DNA from: an uncultured Collinsella sp.
GTDB taxonomy: Bacteria > Actinomycetota > Coriobacteriia > Coriobacteriales > Coriobacteriaceae
DNA length: 64,000 nucleotides
Assembly (NCBI GenBank): GCA_900545605.1
Contig: UQZL01000004.1
Span: 37,701 to 101,700 of the forward strand
Direction of reading: 5' to 3'
In this document: positions 34,253-42,840 of the stretch, piece after piece
How the letters are laid out: every line of letters begins with the position of its first letter
How positions within the stretch are numbered: the first letter of the stretch is position 1
Notes under the pieces: model-generated
Told to the model about the DNA's origin: nothing
What the model saw: the letters and a program-made list of their open reading frames with translations, nothing else
The model's database searches: none
Position numbers and translations under genes: made by a program

Positions 34253-36487
34253 ATGGGTCCTCGCCAACGACAGGGACGCAGCCGTTCAAAGACGCATGCT
34301 CTGCCCATAATCCTGCTCTCGTTTTTGGGCTTTTTGCTTATCGCGGGCGTGGCATTTGGCATCGGCATGGTCGGCAACGTCAACCGCTGGCTGTCCGATC
34401 TGCCCGACTACACCGACGCCAACGCGTATCTGGTGAGCGAGCCCACCGAGATCGTCGACTGCAACGGCAACAAGATTGCGAGCTTCTACACGCAAAACCG
34501 CAAGTCCATCACCAAGGACGAGGTCTCCCCCTACGTGCTGCAGGGCACCGTTGACGTCGAGGACGAGCGCTTCTACGAGCACGGCGGTATCGACCTGTGG
34601 GGTATCGCGCGTGCTGCGGTGGCAACCCTCGGCGGCGGACACGAAGGCGCCTCGACTATCACCCAGCAGCTGGTGCGCAACACCATCCTGCAGGAGGAGC
34701 AGTTCGACTCGACCATCGAGCGTAAGGTGCGTGAGGCCTACATCGCCGTCAAGATGGAGGACATGTACTCCAAAGACGAGATCCTCATGATGTACCTCAA
34801 CACCATCTACTACGGCCACGGCGCCTACGGCATCGAGGCCGCAGCCGAGACCTATCTGTCCAAGAGCGCCGCCGACCTCACCCTCAGCGAGGCCGCACTG
34901 TTGATCGGCCTTCCCAACTCGCCTTCGCAGTACGACCCCACGGTCAACCCCGACCTGGCGCTGTCCCGTCGCAACAAGGTCCTTGACAACATGTTGCGCC
35001 TGGGCCACATCACGCAGGAGGAGCACGATGCCGCACAGGCCGAACCCATCACCCTCAACGTGACCGAGATTTCGGGCAGCGGCGTCGACGTATACTCGCA
35101 GCCCTACTTTGTCGCCTATGTTAAGCAGCTGCTGGAGCAGGAGTTCTCGACCGACGTGCTCTTTAAGGGCGGCCTGACCGTCAAGACCACCATCGACCCC
35201 ACGATGCAGCAGGTGGCAGAGAATGCCGTCCGCGAGCAGCTCGACACGCTCTCACTCGACGGTCTGGACATGGGTATGGTCGTCGTCGACCCCAAGACCG
35301 GCTACATCAAGTGCATGGTGGGCGGCTACGACTACAACGCCGACGAGAACCACGTAAACCATGCCACGGCCAAGCGTCCCGTCGGCTCCGCCTTTAAGGC
35401 CTTTACGCTGGCAACTGCCATCCAAAACGGCATGAACCCCAACGTCACCCTCAACTGCAACTCGCCGCTCAAGGCCAAGGGCACCACGACCGAGGTCCAA
35501 AACTACGCCAACCATAGCTATGGCAACATCACGCTTAAGCAGGCGACGGCATACTCCTCCAACACCGGCTACATCCAGGTGGCGGAAGCCGTCGGCAACA
35601 GCAAGATCATCTCGCTCGTCAAAAAGCTCGGCATCGATCCCGCCAAGGACAACATCGAGGACGTTCCCGTCATGACGCTCGGCACCGGCTCGATCTCGCC
35701 GCTCGAGATGGCCGCCGCCTACGCGACGTTTGCCAACGGCGGCTACTATCGCCAGCCGATCGCCATCACCGAGATTGACTCTCGTACCGGTTCGGTGCTG
35801 TACCAGCACACGGACAATCCCTCACAGGTGCTTACCGAGGGCGAGGCCGCCGCGGTCACCGATGTTCTGTCCGGCGTCATGCAGGGCGGCGGTACGGGTG
35901 CTGCCGGCGCCCTGAGCGTCAACCAGCCCTATGCCGGCAAAACGGGCACCACCGACAACACCACCAACCTTTGGTTCTGTGGCTATACCCCGCAGCTGGC
36001 GTGCGCCCTGTGGACCGGCTATTCCGCGGGCGAGATCCCCATCCAAAAATACGGCACGGACCTGCTGGGCGACAGCACCAACCTGCCTGTCTTTAAGCGG
36101 TTTATGAACACCGTTCTGACCGGTACCGAGCGCGAGGAGTTTGCGACCGGAACCGCGCCCACCTACAAGAACAACAGCGTCTGGAAGTTCTACGGCACCA
36201 ACAACACCAAGAAGACGGAGAACGACGACAAGGACGAGAACGAGGACGAAGGGGAAACCACCACAACGACTACCACGACGACCACGACCACCGAGACCAC
36301 GGGCAGCGACACCACCGGCGGCACCGGTACGACCGGTGGCTCGACGGGCGGCTCCACTGGTGGTTCGACCGGCGGCGATGGCAACACGCCTACGCCTACG
36401 CCTACGCCTACGCCCACGCCCACGCCCACGCCTACGCCTACGCCCACTCCCGACCCCTCACCCACGCCTGACGATACGGTCGGCTAA
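34253..36487 (+). CDS. Bifunctional penicillin-binding protein 1A
   Basis: 744 residues from an ATG at 34253 behind GGAGGT. A basic N-terminus and membrane span (about 19-40) lead to a GT51 glycosyltransferase with EDERFYEHGG (Glu103 region) and GASTITQQLVRN. The transpeptidase follows with S379xxK382 (PVGSAFKAF), SSN near 435-437 and KTGTT. It polymerises and crosslinks peptidoglycan outside the membrane. The last 90 residues are low-complexity: a Thr tract, Gly/Ser repeats, then 11 Thr-Pro units, probably a wall-spanning linker. It has its own terminator. Confidence 0.93.
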   Translation: MGPRQRQGRSRSKTHALPIILLSFLGFLLIAGVAFGIGMVGNVNRWLSDLPDYTDANAYLVSEPTEIVDCNGNKIASFYTQNRKSITKDEVSPYVLQGTVDVEDERFYEHGGIDLWGIARAAVATLGGGHEGASTITQQLVRNTILQEEQFDSTIERKVREAYIAVKMEDMYSKDEILMMYLNTIYYGHGAYGIEAAAETYLSKSAADLTLSEAALLIGLPNSPSQYDPTVNPDLALSRRNKVLDNMLRLGHITQEEHDAAQAEPITLNVTEISGSGVDVYSQPYFVAYVKQLLEQEFSTDVLFKGGLTVKTTIDPTMQQVAENAVREQLDTLSLDGLDMGMVVVDPKTGYIKCMVGGYDYNADENHVNHATAKRPVGSAFKAFTLATAIQNGMNPNVTLNCNSPLKAKGTTTEVQNYANHSYGNITLKQATAYSSNTGYIQVAEAVGNSKIISLVKKLGIDPAKDNIEDVPVMTLGTGSISPLEMAAAYATFANGGYYRQPIAITEIDSRTGSVLYQHTDNPSQVLTEGEAAAVTDVLSGVMQGGGTGAAGALSVNQPYAGKTGTTDNTTNLWFCGYTPQLACALWTGYSAGEIPIQKYGTDLLGDSTNLPVFKRFMNTVLTGTEREEFATGTAPTYKNNSVWKFYGTNNTKKTENDDKDENEDEGETTTTTTTTTTTTETTGSDTTGGTGTTGGSTGGSTGGSTGGDGNTPTPTPTPTPTPTPTPTPTPTPDPSPTPDDTVG
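36386..36451 (+). repeat. Hexanucleotide repeat coding for (Thr-Pro)11
   Basis: Eleven units of ACNCCN (mostly ACGCCT or ACGCCC) lie in frame in the PBP1A tail. Unit length is a multiple of three, so slippage would alter linker length without a frameshift. Confidence 0.8.
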
Positions 36488-36509
36488 GAGGTACTCGACT
36501 AAAGCCAGC

Positions 36510-36549
36510 AAGGCCCTGAGCAGCTTATTAAACTGCTCGGGGCCTTTTA
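36510..36549 (+). terminator. Terminator of the PBP1A gene
   Basis: GGCCCTGAGCAG pairs with CTGCTCGGGGCC around a 9-base loop, followed by TTTT. It begins 25 bases after the stop codon. Confidence 0.85.
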
Positions 36550-36592
36550 GTTTGAATCGACCTGGTAGGCGGTCTTTATACCGGCAAACAAA

Positions 36593-36622
36593 AAGGGGTA
36601 CCGACCAACGTCGATACCCCTT
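36593..36622 (-). terminator. Terminator of argR
   Basis: AAGGGGTA (36593-36600) pairs with TACCCCTT (36615-36622). On the minus strand TTT-rich sequence follows. It lies 49 bases after the argR stop. Confidence 0.75.
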
Positions 36623-36671
36623 ACAAGCCACTATGTAAGCGCACGCAGCGCCGAGCGCACGACCCGCACGC

Positions 36672-37109
36672 CTACTTGCGAGAATTGCTCAGCTTATTGA
36701 TCAGCGCCTCGAGGCGCTCGCCGTCCTCGGCCGTCTGGGCAATAACCAAAATCGTATCGTTGCCGGCAAGCGAGCCAAGCACATCAGGCAACTCTGCCGC
36801 ATCAACGGCGGCGGCGATGCCGGAAGCCGTGCCAGGCTGAGCCTTGATCATAACCAGATTATCAGTACGCAGAACGCCCGTTACGAGCTCGGAAACCATA
36901 CGCTGCAGGTGCAAGTCCTCTGCCAGAACATAGATGCCCTCAGGGAGCTTACGCAGCCCCATGTCGGCAATATCGCGAGAGACAGTCGCCTGCGTGCAAT
37001 CAAAGCCCATAGCACGGAGCTCATCGACCAGCACGCGCTGTGTGCGGACGTCCTTATTGCGCACAATATCTCTAATGGCATCCTGGCGCCCATTGCGTTT
37101 TTTAGCCAT
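36672..37109 (-). CDS. argR: Arginine repressor ArgR
   Basis: 145 residues from an ATG at 37109 behind GAGGG. The N-terminal winged helix (about 5-70) contains TQATVSRDIADMGLRKL. The C-terminal domain (about 75-145) has the arginine-binding, hexamer-forming sequence with PGTASGIAAAVD and the GNDTILVIA strand. The hexamer binds arginine and represses biosynthesis or activates catabolism. No arg genes are adjacent. AT-rich palindromes lie in its own upstream region, so self-control is plausible. Confidence 0.93.
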   Translation of the reverse strand: MAKKRNGRQDAIRDIVRNKDVRTQRVLVDELRAMGFDCTQATVSRDIADMGLRKLPEGIYVLAEDLHLQRMVSELVTGVLRTDNLVMIKAQPGTASGIAAAVDAAELPDVLGSLAGNDTILVIAQTAEDGERLEALINKLSNSRK

Positions 37110-37144
37110 ACAAACCCTCACTCCAAAAGATGGCGGAGACAATC

Positions 37145-37230
37145 AATCAATGATTGAATAGTTTAACGCTATTTGAAGGCTTTTGTGTATAAGAACGCAT
37201 TTCGAAACAATTCTATGAAAGTTTGTTTCG
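37145..37230 (-). promoter_or_regulatory. AT-rich palindromes upstream of argR
   Basis: CAATCAATGATTG (37145-37157) is an odd palindrome centred on one base, next to TTGAATAGTTTAA, which loosely resembles an ARG box half-site pair. CGAAACAA (37203-37210) is inverted as TTGTTTCG (37223-37230). Both lie between argR and the end of the glycosyltransferase gene. Binding by ArgR is an inference. Confidence 0.4.
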
Positions 37231-37241
37231 TAATGAGCCAT

Positions 37242-38282
37242 TTAGGCGGTTTTTGCGCCCGTCCGGTTAAGAAAAGCTGCCAGATGCGTACACATCACGC
37301 AGCGCGCGGGCTTGGCGCTAGCGATCGGCCCAAACAACAGACCGAGCCCCCGATGGTTATCCTTGAGCGCGGCGACCATCTGACGGGTTCGAGGCGCCTC
37401 GAGCATATCACGCATGCGGGCGGAACGCTCGATTGACGACACCCCATGCGGGCTCAGACACAAATTCTCGATGCAGGCTACCAGTCCGGCAAAGTAGAAC
37501 TTTTGGCTTGCCAGCTTGAGCCGACCACCGCTATCTGCTTCCGAGAGTGAGTCCGCAAGCTCGTCGAGCGCTCGGGTTTCATCGGATACCCTGGCATACA
37601 TGGTGGGATCAAAGGCATCTGTAAGCTTAGGCGCCACCGCGTGGAAACAAGCGTCGCCGCAGCCGGAGACGCGCTGCGCCTGCGAGAGCGCATATGCCAT
37701 AAACTCAACCGTACGGTACGCCTTGCCGTGCGACAGGCATGCCTCAAACAGCGGACGGCCATACATCACGCCAGAGGTCTGAACGACTAGGCCGTCTAAA
37801 ATCAACTGGGGCAGCCCGGTCACCATCGAAGACTTGTCTTCGATGGCAATAGAGGCAGCATCCAAGACGCGCGAATGGCGCTCTCGATGTGCATCATAGC
37901 GGTCGAGCGACACCGTAGGGAACACTATGTCTGCCGCAGTATCGCACGCGATATCGACCATCTTGGAAAGGGACTGCGGAGCAAACCACTCATCGGCGTT
38001 CATAGCGATGATTTGAGAGCCGCGCGAGGCAGCGAAACCGGCACGAAGACAAGCGCCGCGCTTCGCGTCCTCGACGTCAATCAAATCAATATGGATGTCC
38101 CTGTCGGCGGCAACTTGAAGCAAATGGCGCACACCGGGCGCAGCATCGCGGCAAACAACGACAATCTGCAAATCGTAGAGGTCTTGGTTCTGGATACTCT
38201 CGAGCGCACGCATCGCATAGCTGGGCGAACCTTCTACCACAAGGATCACCGAAAGTCGCGGATGCGAGCCACGTCGAACCAA
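37242..38282 (-). CDS. Family 2 glycosyltransferase
   Basis: 346 residues from a TTG at 38282 with GAGAGGA eight bases upstream. The GT-A fold opens with LSVILVVEGSPSYAMRALES, then LQIVVVCRD, and a metal-binding region near IIAMNADEWF (the usual DxD is read as NADE). The second half has no clear membrane span, so it may be a cytoplasmic enzyme adding sugars to a lipid or wall polymer. No other polysaccharide genes are near. The missing exact DxD leaves some doubt about activity. Confidence 0.75.
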   Translation of the reverse strand: MVRRGSHPRLSVILVVEGSPSYAMRALESIQNQDLYDLQIVVVCRDAAPGVRHLLQVAADRDIHIDLIDVEDAKRGACLRAGFAASRGSQIIAMNADEWFAPQSLSKMVDIACDTAADIVFPTVSLDRYDAHRERHSRVLDAASIAIEDKSSMVTGLPQLILDGLVVQTSGVMYGRPLFEACLSHGKAYRTVEFMAYALSQAQRVSGCGDACFHAVAPKLTDAFDPTMYARVSDETRALDELADSLSEADSGGRLKLASQKFYFAGLVACIENLCLSPHGVSSIERSARMRDMLEAPRTRQMVAALKDNHRGLGLLFGPIASAKPARCVMCTHLAAFLNRTGAKTA

Positions 38283-38416
38283 ATTATCCGTCCTCTCGAC
38301 AGCAATGAATCGAACCGTGGTTCATGGTACACCCCGGCAATAAAAGCAATGAGACACCGGTTGTATTGCACGCCAAGAACAGATGTTGCACACGCGCAGC
38401 CCACAGATGACAGGAG

Positions 38417-38434
38417 TCGACGCACGACGCGTCG
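38417..38434 (-). terminator. Weak hairpin after truA
   Basis: TCGACGC (38417-38423) and GCGTCGA (38428-38434 region) form a 7-bp stem shortly after the truA stop. There is no T-run, so terminator function is uncertain. Confidence 0.3.
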
Positions 38435-38443
38435 AGCCCTCCC

Positions 38444-39268
38444 CTAGTCGAGCACGACAAGCTCGGCGGGATCGTAATCCACGCCCATAAACGTAAGGCC
38501 GCAGGCAGGAGCCGTGGGGCCCGCAGCGTTACGGTCGCAAGCATCGATGACCTCGCGCATCCACTCGGGTTCACGGCGATGCATGCCAATCTCGACAAGC
38601 GTGCCCACGATCGTACGGACCATCGAATGCAGAAACGCATTGCCCTCGATGGTGAACGTCAGGGTGTCCTCGCCAAACGCAACCTCATGGCCAAATTCGG
38701 CACGCATCACGCAGCGATGCGTGGGCTTGCCAACGGCCGAGGCAACCTTGCAAAAGCTTTTAAAGTCCTGCTCGCCCAGCAGCGCGGGACAGGCAGCAGA
38801 CATAGCCTCAACATCCAAGGGATAGCGATGCCACCACACGGCACCGCGGGACAGCACGGGGCGCGCATCGCGATCGGCAATACGGTACGTATACGTACGG
38901 GAACGCGCGTCAAAACGCGCAGAAAAGCCTTTACGGGCCTTGTAGACCTCGTTGATGGCGATATCTTTGGGCAGCAGTGCATCCATAGCCCGCAGCCACC
39001 TACGGCGCGTACACGCGAGCTCAGCATCCGTTACGGGCACGCTGATGTACTGAGCCACGGCATGCACGCCGGCATCGGTACGCCCCGCGCACGTCAGATC
39101 GATCGGGCGGCGAAGCAGCGTCTCGATGGCTCGACGTAGCTCACCCGCGACCGTCGTCTGTCCCGGCTGCTCGGCGAATCCGCTATACGACGAGCCATCA
39201 TAGGCCACGCAAAATACGAGCGTGGCGTCAAGCTCGGAAATCGAATTGAAATCAGACGGCGCAGTCAT
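38444..39268 (-). CDS. truA: tRNA pseudouridine(38-40) synthase TruA
   Basis: 274 residues from an ATG at 39268 with GGGAG just upstream; a TTG at 39283 is possible but overlaps that site. CAGRTDAGVHA (60-70) holds the catalytic Asp65. FVVAYDG-like and NAFLHSMVRTIVG motifs are present. It converts U38-U40 of the tRNA anticodon arm to pseudouridine. It follows rplQ on the same strand, the usual place at the end of the alpha operon, but a strong terminator lies between them. Confidence 0.95.
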   Translation of the reverse strand: MTAPSDFNSISELDATLVFCVAYDGSSYSGFAEQPGQTTVAGELRRAIETLLRRPIDLTCAGRTDAGVHAVAQYISVPVTDAELACTRRRWLRAMDALLPKDIAINEVYKARKGFSARFDARSRTYTYRIADRDARPVLSRGAVWWHRYPLDVEAMSAACPALLGEQDFKSFCKVASAVGKPTHRCVMRAEFGHEVAFGEDTLTFTIEGNAFLHSMVRTIVGTLVEIGMHRREPEWMREVIDACDRNAAGPTAPACGLTFMGVDYDPAELVVLD

Positions 39269-39303
39269 GGGAGCTCCCAACAAACAAGCAACGGTATCAC
39301 GAC

Positions 39304-39334
39304 AAAAAAAGAGGGGTACGCGAACGTACCCCTC
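39304..39334 (-). terminator. Terminator of the spc-alpha ribosomal operon
   Basis: On the minus strand GAGGGGTACG pairs perfectly with CGTACCCCTC across TTCG, a very stable tetraloop, and is followed by seven T. It lies 27 bases after the rplQ stop and separates the ribosomal operon from truA. Confidence 0.92.
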
Positions 39335-39360
39335 GAATATAGCCTATGCAGACGGAATGT

Positions 39361-39828
39361 CTACTCAGCGGTCTCCTCGGCAGCAGTCTCCTCGACAGCC
39401 TCGACCTTCTTGGGAGCAGCGGCCTTCTTGGGGGCCGGAGCAGCCTTCTTGGCCTTAGGCGTGCAAGGCTCGGTGACGAGCTCCATGATAACGATGGGAG
39501 CGTTGTCGCCCTTACGGTTACCGAGCTTCATGATGCGGGTGTAACCGCCGTTGCGGTCCTGCCACATGCCCTGAGCAGCCTTGTCGAAGATCTCGGCAAC
39601 GAGCTGCTTATCGCCGAGCTTGGCGATAGCCAGACGACGAGAGTGCAGGTCGCCCTTCTTGGCCCAAGTGATGATCGGGTCGACGACCGAACGCAGCGCC
39701 TTAGCGCGGGTCTCGGTGGTCTTGATGCGGTCGTTCTCGAAGAGGGCCTTAGCAAGGCTCTTCTTCATGGCCTTGGTGTGGCTCGCATCGGTGCCGAGCT
39801 TCAGGCCCTTCTTAACGTTGTGACGCAT
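39361..39828 (-). CDS. rplQ: 50S ribosomal protein L17
   Basis: 155 residues. The N-terminal 115 residues are the conserved L17 core (MRHNVKKGLKLG, HTKAMKKSLAKAL, TRAKALRSVVDPIITWAK). A C-terminal extension of about 40 residues is made of Lys/Ala/Pro then Glu/Ala (KKAAPAPKKAAAPKK), as in several high-GC actinobacteria. It is the last gene of the alpha operon, 30 bases after rpoA. Confidence 0.96.
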   Translation of the reverse strand: MRHNVKKGLKLGTDASHTKAMKKSLAKALFENDRIKTTETRAKALRSVVDPIITWAKKGDLHSRRLAIAKLGDKQLVAEIFDKAAQGMWQDRNGGYTRIMKLGNRKGDNAPIVIMELVTEPCTPKAKKAAPAPKKAAAPKKVEAVEETAAEETAE

Positions 39829-39858
39829 GGTCTAGTTTCTCCTCAAATATGCGAAGCA

Positions 39859-40800
39859 TTAAGCCTTCAGGCTCAGGCCCATGGACTCAAGCTTGTCCTT
39901 CACTTCCTCGATCGACTTAACACCGAAGTTACGGATGTTGAGCAGATCGTTCTCCGAGAACTCAACGAGCTGACGGACCGAGTGAATGCTGGCGCGCTTA
40001 AGGCAGTTGTAGGAACGGACGGAAAGGTCCAGATCCTCGATCTGCTTGTCCAGCTCGGCGTTGTCGTTGGTGACCTCGGGAGCGAAGATCGAAGCCTCCT
40101 CCTCGACCTCGGGGGTCTCGGCAAGGTTCATAAAGGCGGCCATATGCTGGTTGATGATATTGGCAGCCTGGACCACGGCGTCGCGCGGGGCGATGGAGCC
40201 GTTGGTCTCGATCTCGAGGACAAGGCGGTCGTAGTCGGTGTGCTGACCGACACGGCAAGCCTCAACGAGCTTGGCGCAACGGGAAACCGGCGAGTACAGC
40301 GAGTCGACGTGGATCACACCGATGGGATCGTTGTCGCGCTTGTTGGCCTCGCCAGAAACATAGCCGCGGCCATAGCCGATGCGCATGCTCATGGTGAGAT
40401 GGCCACCCTCGGTGAGCGTAGCGATGTGCTGCTCGGGGTTGACCAGCTCAAACTCGGACGGAATAAAGAAGTCCGCACCGGTGACCTCGCAGGGGCCGTC
40501 AACCGAGATGGTGGCGGTCGCCTCGTCGGTCGTGCCGAGAGCCCTGAAGACAAGACCCTTGACATTCAGGACGATGTCGGTGACATCCTCGACCATGTTA
40601 GGGATGGTCATGAACTCGTGCTGCGCACCATCGATCTGAATAGCCTCGACGGCGGCACCCTCGAGCGAGGACAGAAGAACGCGACGAAGGGAGTTACCCA
40701 GCGTATCGCCGTAGCCACGCTCGAGCGGCTCGACGGAGACACGAGCAGACGTCTCGTTGATCTCTTCGACCTGAACCTGAGGCCTAATGAATTCTGACAT
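39859..40800 (-). CDS. rpoA: RNA polymerase alpha subunit
   Basis: 313 residues. The N-terminal dimerisation and assembly domain spans about 1-230 (LERGYGDTLGNSLRRVLLSS is its helix 1 signature). A linker of about 15 acidic residues follows. The C-terminal domain (about 245-313) has LSVRSYNCLKRASI and FGVKSIEEVKDKLESMGL, which bind UP elements and activators. It is directly between rpsD and rplQ, as in most bacteria. Confidence 0.97.
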   Translation of the reverse strand: MSEFIRPQVQVEEINETSARVSVEPLERGYGDTLGNSLRRVLLSSLEGAAVEAIQIDGAQHEFMTIPNMVEDVTDIVLNVKGLVFRALGTTDEATATISVDGPCEVTGADFFIPSEFELVNPEQHIATLTEGGHLTMSMRIGYGRGYVSGEANKRDNDPIGVIHVDSLYSPVSRCAKLVEACRVGQHTDYDRLVLEIETNGSIAPRDAVVQAANIINQHMAAFMNLAETPEVEEEASIFAPEVTNDNAELDKQIEDLDLSVRSYNCLKRASIHSVRQLVEFSENDLLNIRNFGVKSIEEVKDKLESMGLSLKA

Positions 40801-40832
40801 GTATTACCTCCAGCCTCAGCAGCCCGGATGGA

Positions 40833-41429
40833 CTACTTAGAGTAGAGCTCGACGATGAGCTGCTCGTTGATATCACCGCTGATCTGCTCACGCGTCGGCA
40901 GAGCGAGCACGTTACCAGACAGCTTCTCGATATCGACCTCGAGCCAGCCAGGGACCTCAAAGCGCTCGGAGGAAATCAGGGCCTCCTTGATGGGGAGGAG
41001 GTCACGGAACTTCTCGCCGACAGCGACGACGTCGCCGGCCTTGACGCGGTAGGACGGGATGTCCACGCGCTTGCCGTTCACGGTGAAGTGACCGTGGCGG
41101 ACGGACTGACGAGCCTCTTTACGGGTGCGGGCGAAGCCAAGACGGAAGACGACGTTGTCGAGGCGAGACTCAAGGATGATCATGAGGTTCTCACCGGTGA
41201 CGCCGTTCATCTTGCGGGCCTTGTTGAAGTAGCCGTGGAACTGCTTCTCCAGAACGCCATAGATGAACTTGACCTTCTGCTTCTCGCGCAGCTGCATGCC
41301 GTACTCAGATTCCTTGCGACGGCGCTTGGGCTGACGGATAGATTCCTTCTTGCTGCTGTAACCGAGCTCAGCGGGATCGATCCCGAGCTGACGGCAGCGC
41401 TTAAGAACAGGAGTCCTGTCGATTGCCAT
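40833..41429 (-). CDS. rpsD: 30S ribosomal protein S4
   Basis: 198 residues. The S4 RNA-binding domain (about 90-150) includes RLDNVVFRLGFARTRKEARQ and HFTVNGKRVDIPSYRV. The N-terminal zinc-finger cysteines of some S4 proteins are absent, so this is the zinc-free form. It binds 16S rRNA early in 30S assembly and often represses its operon. It lies 20 bases after rpsK. Confidence 0.97.
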   Translation of the reverse strand: MAIDRTPVLKRCRQLGIDPAELGYSSKKESIRQPKRRRKESEYGMQLREKQKVKFIYGVLEKQFHGYFNKARKMNGVTGENLMIILESRLDNVVFRLGFARTRKEARQSVRHGHFTVNGKRVDIPSYRVKAGDVVAVGEKFRDLLPIKEALISSERFEVPGWLEVDIEKLSGNVLALPTREQISGDINEQLIVELYSK

Positions 41430-41448
41430 ATTGATACGATCCTTTCAG

Positions 41449-41853
41449 TTACACGCGGCGACGCTTCTTGGGGCGGCAGCCGTTGTGCGGAATGGGGGTC
41501 TTGTCCTGGATGCTCGAGACCTCGAGGCCAGCAGCCTGGAGGGAGCGGATGGCGGTCTCACGACCGGAGCCGGGGCCCTTGACGAAGACGGAAACCTTCT
41601 TCATACCGTGCTCCATGGCCTGCTTGGCAGCAGCCTCGGCAGCCATCTGGGCAGCGAACGGCGTGGACTTACGGGAGCCCTTGAAGCCCACCTGGCCAGC
41701 CGACTTCCAGGAAATGACGTTGCCCTGGGGATCGGTGATCGAAACGATCGTGTTGTTGAACGTAGAACGAATGTGAGCCTGGCCCACGGAAATGTTCTTA
41801 CGGTCCGCGCGCTTCAGACGGGCAGCGCGAACGTTCTTCTTAGCAGTAGCCAT
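41449..41853 (-). CDS. rpsK: 30S ribosomal protein S11
   Basis: 134 residues with the S11 signature TFNNTIVSITDPQGNVISW, GPGSGRETAIRSLQAAGL and a C-terminal PIPHNGCRPKKRRRV. It forms part of the 30S platform near the E site. It sits between rpsM (14 bases) and rpsD. Confidence 0.97.
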   Translation of the reverse strand: MATAKKNVRAARLKRADRKNISVGQAHIRSTFNNTIVSITDPQGNVISWKSAGQVGFKGSRKSTPFAAQMAAEAAAKQAMEHGMKKVSVFVKGPGSGRETAIRSLQAAGLEVSSIQDKTPIPHNGCRPKKRRRV

Positions 41854-41867
41854 CTATCTAGCGCTCC

Positions 41868-42242
41868 TTATTTCTTCTTCTTAGCACCGATCTGACGCTT
41901 CGGGCCCTTGCGGGTACGAGCGTTAGTGTGGGTGCGCTGGCCGCGGACCGGGAGGCCCTTGCGGTGACGAAGGCCGCGGTTGCAGCCGATGTCCATAAGG
42001 CGCTTGACGTTCTGGTTGCGCTCACGGCGGAGGTCGCCCTCAACCATGATCTGGTTCTTGTCGATATAATCGCGGATGGCGTTAACCTCATCCTCGGTGA
42101 GGTCCTTAACGCGCGTATCCACGTTAACGTTGCACTCGACGCAGATCTTCGTCGCAGTGGTGCGGCCGATGCCGTAAATGTAGGTCAGACCGATCTCAAC
42201 GCGCTTCTCACGCGGGAGGTCGACACCATTAATACGGGCCAA
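41868..42242 (-). CDS. rpsM: 30S ribosomal protein S13
   Basis: 124 residues. MARINGVDLPREKRVEIGLT at the N-terminus, IRDYID and GLPVRGQRTHTNARTRKGP at the C-terminus are classic S13. The basic tail contacts the P-site tRNA. It follows rpmJ by 14 bases. Confidence 0.97.
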   Translation of the reverse strand: MARINGVDLPREKRVEIGLTYIYGIGRTTATKICVECNVNVDTRVKDLTEDEVNAIRDYIDKNQIMVEGDLRRERNQNVKRLMDIGCNRGLRHRKGLPVRGQRTHTNARTRKGPKRQIGAKKKK

Positions 42243-42256
42243 CGTAGTCTCCTCTC

Positions 42257-42370
42257 TTAACCCTGACGCTGCTTATGACGGGGGTTCTCGCAAATGACGA
42301 GGACCTTGCCATGGCGCCTAATGATTTTGCACTTATCGCACATCTTCTTGACCGAAGGACGTACCTTCAT
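42257..42370 (-). CDS. rpmJ: 50S ribosomal protein L36
   Basis: This 37-residue gene was found by translating the minus strand between infA and rpsM. It starts MKVRPSVKKMCDKCKIIRRH and ends ENPRHKQRQG. The zinc ligands are C11, C14, C27 and H32 (CDKC, CENPRH). An AGGAAG ribosome site precedes it. This is the zinc-binding (C+) form of L36. It lies in its normal place in the operon. Confidence 0.96.
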   Translation of the reverse strand: MKVRPSVKKMCDKCKIIRRHGKVLVICENPRHKQRQG

Positions 42371-42517
42371 CGTTCTTCCTTTCGGTAGCGCTCAAACTAC
42401 TTCCCTACTATCTACTCGCCCAGCCGCAGGCGTTTAAAACTATGGCTGGTCTTCACACGCAAACCGACCGTAGGTTGAGCTAAGCCTGCAGTCGGAAAAG
42501 AGCGTGTATGTGTGTCG

Positions 42518-42742
42518 CTATTTATAGCGATAGGTGATGCGACCGCGGGTCAGGTCGTACGGGGAAAGCTCCACGACAACCCTGTCACCGGGGAGAATGC
42601 GGATGTAATTCATTCGGATCTTGCCAGAAATGTTGCACAGAACCGAATGACCGTTCTCGAGCTCAACCTTAAACATGGCGTTGGGCAGCGGCTCCTTTAC
42701 CGTACCCTCGAGCTCAATTGCGTCTTCCTTCTTCACAAGCAA
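42518..42742 (-). CDS. infA: Translation initiation factor IF-1
   Basis: 74 residues as a TTG start at 42742; an in-frame GTG at 42736 giving a 72-residue protein is about equally likely and closer to the family length. The OB-fold contains AIELEGTVKEPLPNAMFKVE, SGKIRMNYIRILPGD and ends LTRGRITYRYK. IF-1 blocks the A site during initiation. The spacer of 147 bases to rpmJ holds a CCAGCC/GGCTGG hairpin and no other gene. Confidence 0.95.
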   Translation of the reverse strand: MLVKKEDAIELEGTVKEPLPNAMFKVELENGHSVLCNISGKIRMNYIRILPGDRVVVELSPYDLTRGRITYRYK

Positions 42743-42840
42743 TCATCTTTCTCTAGAAAACGACAGCGATTGAGTATTCTACAATACGCGTGCACGTATC
42801 GTAATATCTTCGTAATGGCTCCACAACTACGTGGAACTTG

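Noticed and set aside
36386..36451. Regular short repeats that could suggest a CRISPR array
   Set aside because: Units are contiguous six-base codon pairs in frame with PBP1A, with no spacers.
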